Positions 17,798 through 27,170 of a stretch of DNA of 40,690 nucleotides are shown piece by piece (position 1 is the stretch's first letter; every line of letters begins with the position of its first letter). The position numbers and the translations under genes are program-made. The DNA is taken from the NCBI GenBank assembly GCA_016745055.1, contig JADGDF010000018.1:1-40690 (forward strand). The letters run 5' to 3'. The notes beneath the pieces were generated by a model. That model saw nothing but the letters and a program-made list of their open reading frames with translations, searched no databases and was not told where the DNA came from. The DNA is from Thiotrichaceae bacterium. GTDB taxonomy: Bacteria; Pseudomonadota; Gammaproteobacteria; Beggiatoales; Beggiatoaceae.

Positions 17798-20700
17798 ATG
17801 ATAAAAATCCTCAATTCACATCGAATTCCATCAACAATCTTGTTCTTAGGATTGTGGTTTGGATACCTAAATACCGCATGCGCCGCGACAGATTGTTCTA
17901 CTGTCACAGACATATCCCAAATGGAGTGCGAGTCGTTATTGCAATTTTACCATCAGACGGATGGCGCTAATTGGTACAACAACGAAGGTTGGAATGTTAG
18001 CAATGAACCTTGTCAATGGCGTGGGATTACTTGTGACAATAACAGTGTTGTAGAAATTTCTCTCCGCGTTAATCTGTTGAAAGGCCAGATGCCTGATTTG
18101 ACAGGCTTACCCAATTTACAAAAGCTTTTTTTGAATCATAACCAGCTGAGGGGAACCTTCTCCGATTTGGCAGGACTCGATGACTTACAAGAGATTCATC
18201 TTGACAACAACCAATTTACCGGAGAAATACCTGATTTGAGAGATTGGCCTGGTTTACCGATGTTGAGTATTAGGGGCAATCAGTTCACAGGGAGTATTTG
18301 CAACCTTGTCACAGAAATTTCTCCAATTGAGTGTGAGTCATTATTGCAACTTTATCACAGTACTGATGGTGCCAATTGGATAAAGAATGATAGTTGGAAT
18401 ATTACCAACATCCCCTGTAGTTGGCATGGGATTACGTGCGAAAATGATAGTGTTGTTGAGATTAAGCTAAGTGGAAAATATACAGCAGATAATAATCTTG
18501 TAGGAACCATTCCAGATTTTATTGGCTTACCTAACTTGAGAACTCTCTTTATGTCGGAAAATTTTAAGCTGACAGGTGAAATACCCAATTTCAGCGGCTT
18601 GCCTAGTTTACAGACACTAAATCTTGAACGGAATAAGCTAATTGGAGAGATTCCAGACTTCAGTCAGTTATCTAATTTGCAGACACTCAACCTTGAATGG
18701 AATAAATTATCAGGAACAATCCCAGATTTCAGTCAGTTACCTAATTTGCAAACGCTTTCTCTCTCTAATAACGAACTATCAGGGCTAATTCCTGATTTCA
18801 GTCAGTTGCCTAATTTGCAAATACTTTCTCTCTCTGGTAACCAATTAACGGGGCTAATTCCTGATTTCAGTCAGTTGCCTAATTTGCAAATACTTTCTCT
18901 CTCTGGTAACCAATTAACGGGGCTAATTCCTGATTTCAGCTATTTACCCAATTTGCAAACATTTTCTCTATTTAGTAAGCAACTAACGGGGCCAATTCCA
19001 GATTTCAGTCATTTGCCTAATTTGCAAGCGCTTTCTCTATCTAGTAACCAACGAATTAGTAAGCAACTAACGTGGTCAATTCCAGATTTCAGTCATTTGC
19101 CTAATTTGCAAGCGCTTATTATCTCTAGTTTTGGTGAGCAATTAACGGGACCAATTCCTGATTTCAGTCATTTGCCTAATTTGCAGACACTTTATCTTAG
19201 ATGGAATAAGCTAACGGGACCAATTCCAGATTTCAGTGGGTTACCTAATTTGCAAAAGCTTGATCTTAGAGCTAATAATCTAACTGGGTCCATACCTAAT
19301 TTTAGCAATTTGCCTGATTTACAATATCTTGACTTGCATTACAATCAATTGAAGGAACCTATTCCTAATTTCGACCTCTTACCCAATTTGCAGTTCTTTA
19401 ATGGTAAAAATAGACCTGTTTCCAAGATCGGCGGGCCTTTCACGGGATGTAATGCTGTGAAAGAAATATCTCAAGTGGAGTGTGAGTCACTGCTACAACT
19501 TTATCACAGCACTGATGGAGACAATTGGAGATATAATGAAGGGTGGAAAGTAACTGATAGACCTTGTCATTGGTATGGTATTACCTGTGAAAATAACGGT
19601 GTCGTCAAAATTACTTTATCAGGATATTATGATGATACTAATGAATTAGACCTTTATGTGAGTGATAACCTTGTTGGCACTATTCCTGATTTTCATGGCC
19701 TACCTCATTTACAAACGCTTTCTCTTAAGGGGAATAAACTGACGGGCACTATTCCTGACTTCAGTCATATACCTAATTTGCAAGAACTTGATTTGGGGAG
19801 AAATCAGCTAACTGGCACCATTCCTGACTTTAGTCATGTGCCTAATTTGCAAGAACTTGATTTTGGGGGAAATCAGCTAACTGGCACCATTCCTGACTTT
19901 AGTCATGTGCCTAATTTGCAAGAACTTGATTTTGGGGGAAATCAGCTAACTGGCACCATTCCTGATTTTAGCAATGTGCCTTATCTACAGAGTCTTAATC
20001 TGAGTGAAAATCAATTGACAGGATCAATTTCTGATTTTAGTCATTTACCTAATTTAAAAACGATCATTTTTGAGAACAATAAACTGACAGGACAAATACC
20101 TGACTTCAGTCATATACCTAATTTGCAAATACTTGCCCTTAATGATAACAAACTGACAGGGCGAATCCCTGATTTCAGCGCTTTACCTAATTTAGTAATG
20201 CTTTATCTGAAAGGTAATCAACTGACTGGGCTTATTCCTAACTTTGATGGCTCACCTCATTTGTTGATACTTTTTCTTGATGATAATCAACCAAGGCAAT
20301 CAACTAATTGCAGTATTGTTAAAGATATGTCTCAAATGGAATGTGATTCCTTATTGCAACTTTATCATAATACAGGTGACTGGGATTATAACCATGGCTG
20401 GAATGTAACTAATACACCTTGTCTTTGGGCAGGCATTACTTGCGAAAATAGCGAGGTAGTCAAGATTGATTTAGATTATGCTCAACTAACAGGTAAGATA
20501 CCTAATTTCATTGGCTTACCTAATTTGCGAGAGCTTAGTCTTGAATGGAATAATTTAACAGGTTCAATACCTAATTTTAGTGGTCTTGCCAATTTGCAAC
20601 ATCTTGACCTAAGTTTCAACCAATTGACTGGTACACTCCCTAATTTCAATGGAATGCCAAATTTGAGGACGCTTGGTTTTGACGGCAATCAATTGGAAGG

Positions 20701-22348
20701 GACAATTCCTAACTTTAGTAATTTCCCAAATTTACAAGAAATTTATCTCTATGAAAATCAACTGACTGGTACACTCCCTGATTTCGGCGGAATGCCCAAT
20801 TTGAGGGTACTTCATCTCAGTGACAATCAATTGGAGGGGGCAATCCCTGATTTTAATCACCTTCCCAATTTACAAACACTTTATTTCGATGAAAATCGAC
20901 TGACAGGAACCCTTCCTCATTTTAGTGCATCACCTAACTTAAAAGAGCTTCGTTTTCAGGACAATCAGCTGACTTCTGAAAACCATTCAGCAAACATATA
21001 TTTATTATTATCTGGCGAACAGTTCAAAGAATATTCCTCCTTTGTCAGAATTACCAATATCACGCGTAAACAAATCACCGTTAGCGCAACTTTACGTGAT
21101 GAAACAGGTCAAGTCTTGGGACAAGCGGATGCACCGATTTTAACCTTGGGCGTACGAGCCACTGGAGTGTTAAGCATGCTCAAACTTCAGGGCTTACTCA
21201 ATAGTCCTGATTGGAACGGTGTGGCCTGGTTAGAAGTCTCAGCACCTGTAGATAGTATTCGCGTGATGAATATGTTGCGAAGCCCGACTACGCTCACTGA
21301 TTTAAGTCTGGTTGAAAACAAGTTTGCCTATAACCTGCCAAGCTCAACCAACCAACAGGATGAAATGTACCTTATTCTTGCCAATCCAACCGATGACAGT
21401 ATGCTAAACATTACAGCCACAGTGTATAACAAAGAGGGCGTGGTTCAAGGCGGTGCTGATAGAGTATTGGCAGCAGAACTGGCGCCTAAATCCATGAAAA
21501 TCATTACGGCGAGCATGTTAGAACAACTGATGGGAAGTTCCCCTTGGACAGGCCGGGGATGGCTTGAAATTACCAGTAGCCACAAAGAATTAAAATTAAT
21601 GAATTTACTGATGAGCAAATCCTCAGCTACTATTACCAACATGAGTCGTGCGTCAGATAAAGCGATCAATAATTTACCAGGTACGACTAATGGCAACGGT
21701 GATACCGCCTTTATCAGAATGATTAATACCACCGGAGAAACGCGAGAAGTTCGTGGCACTTTGCACCATCAAGAGGGGCATATTTTAGGCAATAAAAACA
21801 GTGTTCTCGTGGCGGCGCTTGCTCCTTACTCAATTTACAGCATGGACATGGCGGACTTGGAAGCCAAAATAGGTACAGCACCTTGGACAAAACGGGCAAG
21901 ACTCATTCTAACTGCTCCCTCTTCAGGTGTTAAATTGGCTGCAACCATTCGCAGTCCTTCAGGAACGGTTACCAATACCAGTGTTGTTTCAACCACCAAT
22001 GTCTTGTACAACGTTCCTGGCTCCATCAATGGCAATAAAGATATTGGATTTGTCCGTATTACCAATACCAATGGTTACCCTGTTCCGATTATAGGAGTGT
22101 TATATCATATGAATGATATGAATGCTATTATATTAGGCCGTTCTGAGGTTACATTGATTGATTCTCTCCCCCCTGCCGGAACAAAAACACTGTCTATTAC
22201 CCAACTTGAAACTTTGTTTGGCACCACTCCGTGGACAGGCCGTGCCCGTTTGGTCATTACTTCTCCTACCAACAACATTGAACTGATGATGATGGTTAGA
22301 ACAAAGAATGGCACGCTGACTAATTTAAGCGGTGTTGTAGGAAATTAG
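17798..22348 (+). CDS. Very large secreted leucine-rich-repeat protein
   Basis: A 1516-residue exported protein. It has a signal peptide (STILFLGLWFGYLNTACA, cut near residue 30) and four Cys-containing N-cap modules resembling plant LRRNT_2 caps (ECESLLQLYHSTDGANW, then PC.W.GITC), starting near residues 31, 168, 550 and 838. Each cap heads a block of 23-residue repeats (LPNLQTLSLSGNQLTGLIPDFS), about 30 in all. Residues ~1062-1516 form four tandem ~110-residue modules with a recurring pattern of FIRITNT, a Leu-Ala-Pro segment, LE..(I/L)G..PWTGRARL and a Ser/Thr-rich end, probably beta-sandwich domains. No sortase, PEP-CTERM or autotransporter end is visible. The likely role is surface binding or adhesion. 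The open frame begins at GTG 17771, but the ATG at 17798 has AGGAAAGA upstream. Confidence 0.88.
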   Translation: MIKILNSHRIPSTILFLGLWFGYLNTACAATDCSTVTDISQMECESLLQFYHQTDGANWYNNEGWNVSNEPCQWRGITCDNNSVVEISLRVNLLKGQMPDLTGLPNLQKLFLNHNQLRGTFSDLAGLDDLQEIHLDNNQFTGEIPDLRDWPGLPMLSIRGNQFTGSICNLVTEISPIECESLLQLYHSTDGANWIKNDSWNITNIPCSWHGITCENDSVVEIKLSGKYTADNNLVGTIPDFIGLPNLRTLFMSENFKLTGEIPNFSGLPSLQTLNLERNKLIGEIPDFSQLSNLQTLNLEWNKLSGTIPDFSQLPNLQTLSLSNNELSGLIPDFSQLPNLQILSLSGNQLTGLIPDFSQLPNLQILSLSGNQLTGLIPDFSYLPNLQTFSLFSKQLTGPIPDFSHLPNLQALSLSSNQRISKQLTWSIPDFSHLPNLQALIISSFGEQLTGPIPDFSHLPNLQTLYLRWNKLTGPIPDFSGLPNLQKLDLRANNLTGSIPNFSNLPDLQYLDLHYNQLKEPIPNFDLLPNLQFFNGKNRPVSKIGGPFTGCNAVKEISQVECESLLQLYHSTDGDNWRYNEGWKVTDRPCHWYGITCENNGVVKITLSGYYDDTNELDLYVSDNLVGTIPDFHGLPHLQTLSLKGNKLTGTIPDFSHIPNLQELDLGRNQLTGTIPDFSHVPNLQELDFGGNQLTGTIPDFSHVPNLQELDFGGNQLTGTIPDFSNVPYLQSLNLSENQLTGSISDFSHLPNLKTIIFENNKLTGQIPDFSHIPNLQILALNDNKLTGRIPDFSALPNLVMLYLKGNQLTGLIPNFDGSPHLLILFLDDNQPRQSTNCSIVKDMSQMECDSLLQLYHNTGDWDYNHGWNVTNTPCLWAGITCENSEVVKIDLDYAQLTGKIPNFIGLPNLRELSLEWNNLTGSIPNFSGLANLQHLDLSFNQLTGTLPNFNGMPNLRTLGFDGNQLEGTIPNFSNFPNLQEIYLYENQLTGTLPDFGGMPNLRVLHLSDNQLEGAIPDFNHLPNLQTLYFDENRLTGTLPHFSASPNLKELRFQDNQLTSENHSANIYLLLSGEQFKEYSSFVRITNITRKQITVSATLRDETGQVLGQADAPILTLGVRATGVLSMLKLQGLLNSPDWNGVAWLEVSAPVDSIRVMNMLRSPTTLTDLSLVENKFAYNLPSSTNQQDEMYLILANPTDDSMLNITATVYNKEGVVQGGADRVLAAELAPKSMKIITASMLEQLMGSSPWTGRGWLEITSSHKELKLMNLLMSKSSATITNMSRASDKAINNLPGTTNGNGDTAFIRMINTTGETREVRGTLHHQEGHILGNKNSVLVAALAPYSIYSMDMADLEAKIGTAPWTKRARLILTAPSSGVKLAATIRSPSGTVTNTSVVSTTNVLYNVPGSINGNKDIGFVRITNTNGYPVPIIGVLYHMNDMNAIILGRSEVTLIDSLPPAGTKTLSITQLETLFGTTPWTGRARLVITSPTNNIELMMMVRTKNGTLTNLSGVVGN
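18782..18919 (+). repeat. Perfect 69-bp tandem duplication in the LRR gene
   Basis: 18782-18850 and 18851-18919 appear identical base for base. Each encodes one 23-residue repeat (GLIPDFSQLPNLQILSLSGN...). A third, diverged copy follows from 18920. Identity at synonymous sites points to a recent duplication by slippage or recombination. Confidence 0.85.
19763..19969 (+). repeat. Three near-identical 69-bp tandem repeats in the LRR gene
   Basis: Three units start at 19763, 19832 and 19901. The second and third differ at about one base; the first differs at a few. Each encodes the repeat SH(I/V)PNLQELD with NQLTGTIPDF. This is a second, independent array of recently copied leucine-rich repeats. 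Confidence 0.85.
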
Positions 22349-22380
22349 GAAAAGCCGGTAGTACTTGTAGTACATATCAG

Positions 22381-22412
22381 AAAACCCAATATTAAGAAAT
22401 TCATTGGGTTTT
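22381..22412. terminator. Probable terminator after the LRR gene
   Basis: AAAACCCAAT (22381-22390) and ATTGGGTTTT (22403-22412) form a perfect 10-bp stem with a 12-nt loop, about 30 bp after the stop. The stem ends in T4 on the plus strand, and its A-rich left arm would give T4 on the minus strand, so it could work in both directions. Confidence 0.7.
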
Positions 22413-22640
22413 CCGAAAAATAAATCTGTTTTGGAAATGACTGGGCAGTGGGTGATGGATCGGCAATGTTTTGGGGTAAATGCCTTAAGGAAATAATTGT
22501 TTTACTAAAGCTTGTATTGCGTAGGTTGTAATTTAGGCTGAATAACAGTGAAGTCCAACAAATAATAGCATTTTTCATGTTGAGTTTCCTAACGTCAGTT
22601 GCTGCTACTAGTTACGACGCTGTCACGGAAATGTCTTCAC

Positions 22641-24788
22641 CTACTCTTCTTTCAAACAACGGTTTAAATAAACCCGTGCAGCTTCATCTGTTGCATTAAT
22701 GGATAACACTTTTTCAAAACAATCTCGTGCTCTATCAATTTCTTGACCATGATAATAAACACATCCTTCTTCAAAATTGTCTAATGTTTTAGATTTTAGT
22801 TCAATAACTTCGGGTGTATCGCCATCAAAAACCTCATAAACAGTCACTGGCTCTGATTTGCCTTTAACGGTTACACGATCAATCACGCGAATTTTGTAGC
22901 GGTTAATGTCTTCTAATTTTTGATAAGTTTGATCGGTAATTAACAACGCTGCCCCATAAGTTTTAGTTAAGTTTTCAATTCGTGCTGCCAAATTCACAGC
23001 ATCTGCAATGACTGTACCATCCATACGATTAGGTCCTCCTACTGTCCCTAACATCAGAGGACCAGTATTGAGACCAATGCCAATTTGAATGGATTGATAA
23101 TTAGCTTCTTGTAATAATAAATTGTATTCGACCAAAGTTCTTAACATATCAATGGCACCGCTAATTGCATCATCTGCGCTGGTTGGAAATAAAGCCATGA
23201 TGGCATCTCCAATATATTTATCAATAAATCCACGGTGTTGCGCAATAATTGGTTCCATTTGGCCTAAGTAAATATTAATAAAGTCAAAGTTTTCTTGAGG
23301 ACTCATCCTTTCTGATAACGCAGTAAAACCACGAATATCAGAAAATAAAATGGTCATCTCTTTTTCAACATGATCACCTAGTTGTACATCTAATACACTT
23401 TCTTTATTGAGTAATTTCAAAAATTCATTAGGAATAAAACGCTCATAAGCTTTATTGAGCTGAAATAACTCATGGGTAAAGCGTTCTCTTTCCGCTTCTG
23501 ATAATTCAGGCGTTTGACAACGATCAATATAAGCTTTTGCTGCGCCATCTTCTGGATCTGCTTCTAATACTTTTTCAAAATATCCTTGGGCTTTCTCAAA
23601 CTCCTTGCCGTGATAAGCGACACAGCCTTCTTCAAAGTTTTTAAGGGTTTTTTCTTTATTTTCTCTTTCAGATTTAGCATCTGCATCAAAAACTTCATAA
23701 ACCATCACAGATTGAGATTTACCTTTCAATTTTATCCGATCAATGACCCGAATATCATACTTACTTGGATCAGCTAGTTGGCTATAGGTTTGCTCAGTAA
23801 TAAATAAAGGTGCTTCATATTTTTTAGTCAAATCTTCAATATTTGCAGCCAAGTTGACGCCATCGGCGATGACTGTGCTATCCATACGATTTTTTCCACC
23901 CACTGTGCCTAGCATTAATAAATCTGTATTTATGCCAATCCCAATGGAAATAGTTGGATAACCCGCTTCAATAAGTAATTCATTGTAATTAACTAATTCT
24001 TTTAACATGGCAATAGCACCCTGTACAGCATCGTCGGCACAGGTGGGAAATAATGCCATAATGCCATCGCCCATGTATTTATCAATGAATCCATTATGTC
24101 TGGCAATGACAGGTTCCATTTGGCCTAGATAAATATTGATAAAATCGAACTTTTCTTCTGGGGTCATTTTTTCTGATAACACGCTAAAACCACGAATATC
24201 TGAAAATAATACTGACATTTCTTTTTCAACTAAATCGCCCAGTTGCACATCAACAAGACTGTCTCGACCTAAAAATTTTAAAAATTGATGAGGTACAAAA
24301 CGCTTATAAGCTTCATCCAATGTAATGAATTTTTGCTCATAATGTTTAAATTGCTCTTCCTTTGCTTCTAATTCCTCTTGATGGAGATGTACCTGTTGTT
24401 GCAATTGATGAATGGTGATGTAAGTATGAACACGATTTAAAATTTCTGTTTTTTCAAATGGTTTGATAATGTAATCATTTCCTCCCAGTTCAAACATTTT
24501 AGCCCGATCAGTTTCTTGAGTCAGTTCAAACATGAAAATGATAGGAATATGTTTAATTTGAGGGTCGGCTTTAATATGTTTACAAATATCAAAGCTGTCT
24601 ACTTCTGATATAACAACATCTAGTAAAATTAAATGGGGATGAGCGGATTGAACAATTTTAAGGGCATTTTCCCCATTACGTGCAACTAACACCTCATAAT
24701 TGTAAGCAGTTAATAATTCAAATAAAGTGCTCACATTTTCCGGCATATCATCCACGATAAGGATTGTTGCTGCGGTTTGTGTGGTCAT
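22641..24788 (-). CDS. Response regulator with two tandem class III adenylate cyclase domains
   Basis: A 715-residue protein: receiver (1-125), coiled coil (~128-165), cyclase 1 (~185-350), TPR-like segment (~378-410), cyclase 2 (~472-635) and another TPR-like segment (~665-700). The cyclase-TPR unit is an internal duplication. In the receiver, Asp57 and Lys109 are present but the conserved Ser/Thr is Phe87. Both cyclases keep the two metal aspartates (Asp197/Asp241 and Asp484/Asp528), and the Lys237/Asp309 and Lys524/Asp596 pairs that select ATP over GTP. Cyclase 2 has transition-state residues Asn599 and Arg603 (VNLAARIE); cyclase 1 has Asn312 but Asn316 in place of arginine (VNLAANIE). The probable product is cAMP. 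No kinase gene adjoins it and there are no membrane segments. Confidence 0.9.
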   Translation of the reverse strand: MTTQTAATILIVDDMPENVSTLFELLTAYNYEVLVARNGENALKIVQSAHPHLILLDVVISEVDSFDICKHIKADPQIKHIPIIFMFELTQETDRAKMFELGGNDYIIKPFEKTEILNRVHTYITIHQLQQQVHLHQEELEAKEEQFKHYEQKFITLDEAYKRFVPHQFLKFLGRDSLVDVQLGDLVEKEMSVLFSDIRGFSVLSEKMTPEEKFDFINIYLGQMEPVIARHNGFIDKYMGDGIMALFPTCADDAVQGAIAMLKELVNYNELLIEAGYPTISIGIGINTDLLMLGTVGGKNRMDSTVIADGVNLAANIEDLTKKYEAPLFITEQTYSQLADPSKYDIRVIDRIKLKGKSQSVMVYEVFDADAKSERENKEKTLKNFEEGCVAYHGKEFEKAQGYFEKVLEADPEDGAAKAYIDRCQTPELSEAERERFTHELFQLNKAYERFIPNEFLKLLNKESVLDVQLGDHVEKEMTILFSDIRGFTALSERMSPQENFDFINIYLGQMEPIIAQHRGFIDKYIGDAIMALFPTSADDAISGAIDMLRTLVEYNLLLQEANYQSIQIGIGLNTGPLMLGTVGGPNRMDGTVIADAVNLAARIENLTKTYGAALLITDQTYQKLEDINRYKIRVIDRVTVKGKSEPVTVYEVFDGDTPEVIELKSKTLDNFEEGCVYYHGQEIDRARDCFEKVLSINATDEAARVYLNRCLKEE

Positions 24789-25167
24789 ACGTAATGGATG
24801 GAGGTTCTAGTAACCTTAAACTCAATTCACAGATAACTGTTTAGCATACACAAGTTAAAATCGTTTTGTAAACTTGTAATTTTATATTCATGCCCTAGCA
24901 TCTCAAACTTTACTTAAGGGTATTTAAAATGAATAGATAAATTGATTCATTTTCATGATGGTATCCAACTTCAATAGAACAAATGACAATCAGACTTGAA
25001 TAACCCTAACGCACTATATACCTGGGTTAATGGTCAATCGCAACCAGCTACAAGAAATAGGGCAACAATAGATCAAATATTTTAACTTTAAAGTACCGAT
25101 TAAAATTGAAAAAATATATATATACTTCATTAAAAATCATATTAAATAGACAGTTAAAGCCGCTTGG
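24789..25167. other. Intergenic region before the Pho box
   Basis: About 380 bp, AT-rich, holding the promoter of the minus-strand cyclase gene. I see no coding remnant and no strong hairpin. Confidence 0.45.
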
Positions 25168-25223
25168 TTGTCACAATTTTGTCATCAGAACTTCATTATT
25201 TTGTCATTTTTAAGGCTTATACT
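25168..25223 (+). promoter_or_regulatory. Four-unit Pho box with -10 element
   Basis: Four 7-bp units sit in exact 11-bp register: TTGTCAC (25168), TTGTCAT (25179), ACTTCAT (25190) and TTGTCAT (25201). The PhoB consensus is CTGTCAT direct repeats separated by 4 bp, so this is two complete tandem PhoB sites. TATACT at 25218-25223 lies 10 bp after the last unit, the usual place for the -10 box of a PhoB-activated promoter. It faces the remains of phoX. Confidence 0.8.
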
Positions 25224-25273
25224 CCAGCGCGTCCAGTGGTAAACCTTTAATATGCATTAAGTGGAGTAGAGTG

Positions 25274-26147
25274 AATGAAGTTAAAAAATTTCTAACCATG
25301 GTCATTTTTTCTTTGCCCAGTTAATTGACCATCAAGGTAACTCTATACTTGGTGAAGGTGGTACCACAAATCAGTAATGGTAATGATTTTTCATCTTTGC
25401 TACCTGTTGGCGATAAAGTTTTCATGGTTTCCCATTTTGAAATTCGCCCAGGTGCTATGTATATTACTGAGTTAAACCAAGATAAGCAAACTGGTTTGTT
25501 GACTGCTGTTAATACTAAACCTGCTGATTTTTCAGATGTAAAAAGGCGGTTGGGTGCATTGTGCTGGTAGTGTTACACCTTGGAATACGCATTTGGGCAG
25601 CGAAGAATATGAACCTGATGCTGAGAAACGTGATTCAGTATCAAACTACCTTATAACCGTTGTGGTGGGGTTTACGCATTAGATTTAGGGGCTGATGAAA
25701 CCATAGGTAGTAATTTTGTAGCTAAAAATATGTATGGTTTGGTGATGGGAAATATGACTCAAGCTTATGACAAAATAGTTCTTTACCTGCTTATGAAGGC
25801 CCATTTGCAAATAATAAATGTGACCTCGAAGGTTTGGCCAATCCAGATAATATTAGCTTTGTTCCTGGTTACCAAACACTGATTATCGGTGAAGACACAG
25901 GTTCTGGGCATCAAAATGATATGATTTGGTCTTATGATTTGAAACGCAAAGCATTGACTCGCATACAGACCACACCTTATGGAAGTGAAACTACTTCTCC
26001 TTATATTTATACCAATATTAATGGTCTTGGCTACTTAACCACCGGGCCCAACACCCTTATGGCGAAAGTGATGAAGATAAACTTGAAAATGCGGATGAAG
26101 CATTTGGTTATACAGGTTACATTGGACCTTTCCCAGCTTTAAAATAA
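25274..26147 (+). pseudogene. phoX: Disrupted PhoX-type alkaline phosphatase gene
   Basis: Pieces of a PhoX (DUF839) calcium-dependent secreted phosphatase can be read in changing frames. They are: a start with signal-like MKLKNF (25274), QLIDHQGNSILGEGG (25318), FSSLLPVGDKVFMVSHFE with TKPADFSDV (to ~25545), WVHCAGSVTPWNTHLGSEEY (~25550), CGGVYALDLGADETIGSNF (~25660), then ANPDNISFVPGYQTLIIGED and TTPYGSETTSPYIY (25837-26045), and finally HPYGESDEDKL to YTGYIGPFPALK ending at TAA 26145-26147. At least four frameshifts are needed. Most of the N-terminal half is missing between the signal peptide and the first conserved block, so there is also a deletion. The intact Pho box lies just upstream. 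No active enzyme is possible. Confidence 0.85.
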
Positions 26148-26171
26148 TTTTGTAGTTGTTTGTAAGCACTT

Positions 26172-26210
26172 GACCTTTGATGCAATAGCATTGAAGGTTT
26201 TTTATTTTTT
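26172..26210 (+). terminator. Rho-independent terminator of the former phoX gene
   Basis: ACCTTTGATGC (26173-26183) and GCATTGAAGGT (26188-26198) form an 11-bp stem, including two G-T pairs, around AATA. A T6-A-T6 tract follows. It lies 25 bp after the phoX stop. Confidence 0.85.
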
Positions 26211-26322
26211 AAGCCCATTTCCATACTACGAGAGAAGGAGGTTCCATAAATGTCACAAAAACGCTGCAAAGCATTGGTAATTTATTGTAACGTTTAAATT
26301 TTTAAACTTTATCTAAAAACTA

Positions 26323-27125
26323 TGCTCTGTTGACATTTCAGTGCAAGCATACTAAAATAGAGGTAAATCTGATGAAATTCATGTCATTTTTTGCCCGCTT
26401 TTCAAATCTGGAGAAAACTCGGCGAAACTATTTAATCTTGCCTATAAAGCATTCAATCAAATGACGTTCTTTATAAACGTGCTTGTCATATTCACAAGGC
26501 TCTTTGCAATTAGCTTTCGGTGGAATAACAGGAATAATCCCCTGTTTGCGTAATTGTTCAATCAATTTATCAGTATTATAAGCCTTATCCATCGACGCAT
26601 ACGCTGCTTTAGGCTTTCAATCAAAGTATAGGCTTGAGTAATCTGCGGCACCTGTAAGAATAAAGTCCAAAGGATTGCATAAAGCATCACCATGACATTG
26701 TGTAGTAAACCCACCTTTTGAACGACCTAATGCTTGCTCTTGAGCTTCATCCAGATGGCTTTGAGACGCACCGGCATGCGCACGTACAACTATACCGTCT
26801 ATCATAATGCTTTCCATATCAGGGTCATTGGCTAGCTTGTGCCCAAATATCTTTGTCACCCCCTCTAACCTCTGTAGACGCTGTTCCATTTACCTTTGTC
26901 TTTTAGTAACAAACGCCATTGAGCACCACTACAAAGTTCCCACAAGACAGCCTCTACTAAAACGCCGACTGGCTTTTTCTGTTTTCACTTAGATACCTTT
27001 TGACTCCTTCAGGAATGCAAATATCTTATCCCAGTTCTGTTCTGATAGATTCTCATTGCTCATTTAGATAACTCCTTGACAAAATTAGAGTTATCTAACT
27101 TAATCCTTCAAATGTCAACAGTGCC
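26323..27125 (-). mobile_element. Degenerate IS5-family insertion sequence (~803 bp)
   Basis: The ends carry imperfect inverted repeats: left TGCTCTGTTGACATTTCA from 26323, right (complement) GGCACTGTTGACATTTGA ending at 27125. TA on both sides (26321-26322 and 27126-27127) fits the 2-bp TA target duplication of the IS427-like group of IS5. The size is right for that group. The element encodes one decayed transposase on the minus strand and sits between phoX and the phytase gene. Confidence 0.8.
26338..27063 (-). pseudogene. IS5-family DDE transposase, frameshifted
   Basis: The gene opens well, with AAGGAG before ATG 27063 and MSNENLSEQNWDKIFAFLKE, then hits a stop after residue 24. It continues in other frames: [19 protein letters not shown], then NDPDMESIMIDGIVVRAHAG with the first catalytic Asp and RSKGGFTTQ (26620-26890). 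Next come SMDKAYNTDKLIEQLRKQGI with the second Asp, and YKERHLIECFIGKIK and FSRFEKRA around the catalytic Glu, ending at TGA 26338-26340. The total length is near that of intact members (~240 codons), but several frame breaks make it inactive. Confidence 0.85.
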
Positions 27126-27170
27126 TAGAGTTAGATGAAATAAAATCCAGCTTTGGATAAAATAAATAAG

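Noticed and set aside
18782-19969. Regular repeats resembling a CRISPR array
   Set aside because: The units are 69-bp in-frame leucine-rich repeats with no unique spacers, inside an open reading frame.
22345-22578. 77-codon minus-strand frame with a fair ribosome binding site (AGGAAAC before ATG)
   Set aside because: The translation has no recognisable pattern, and the frame runs across the terminator hairpin of the LRR gene and up to its stop codon.
100-25266. Shared ATTAAGTGGAG at 100-110 and 25256-25266
   Set aside because: An 11-bp match over this distance is expected by chance in AT-rich DNA, and the flanks do not align well.
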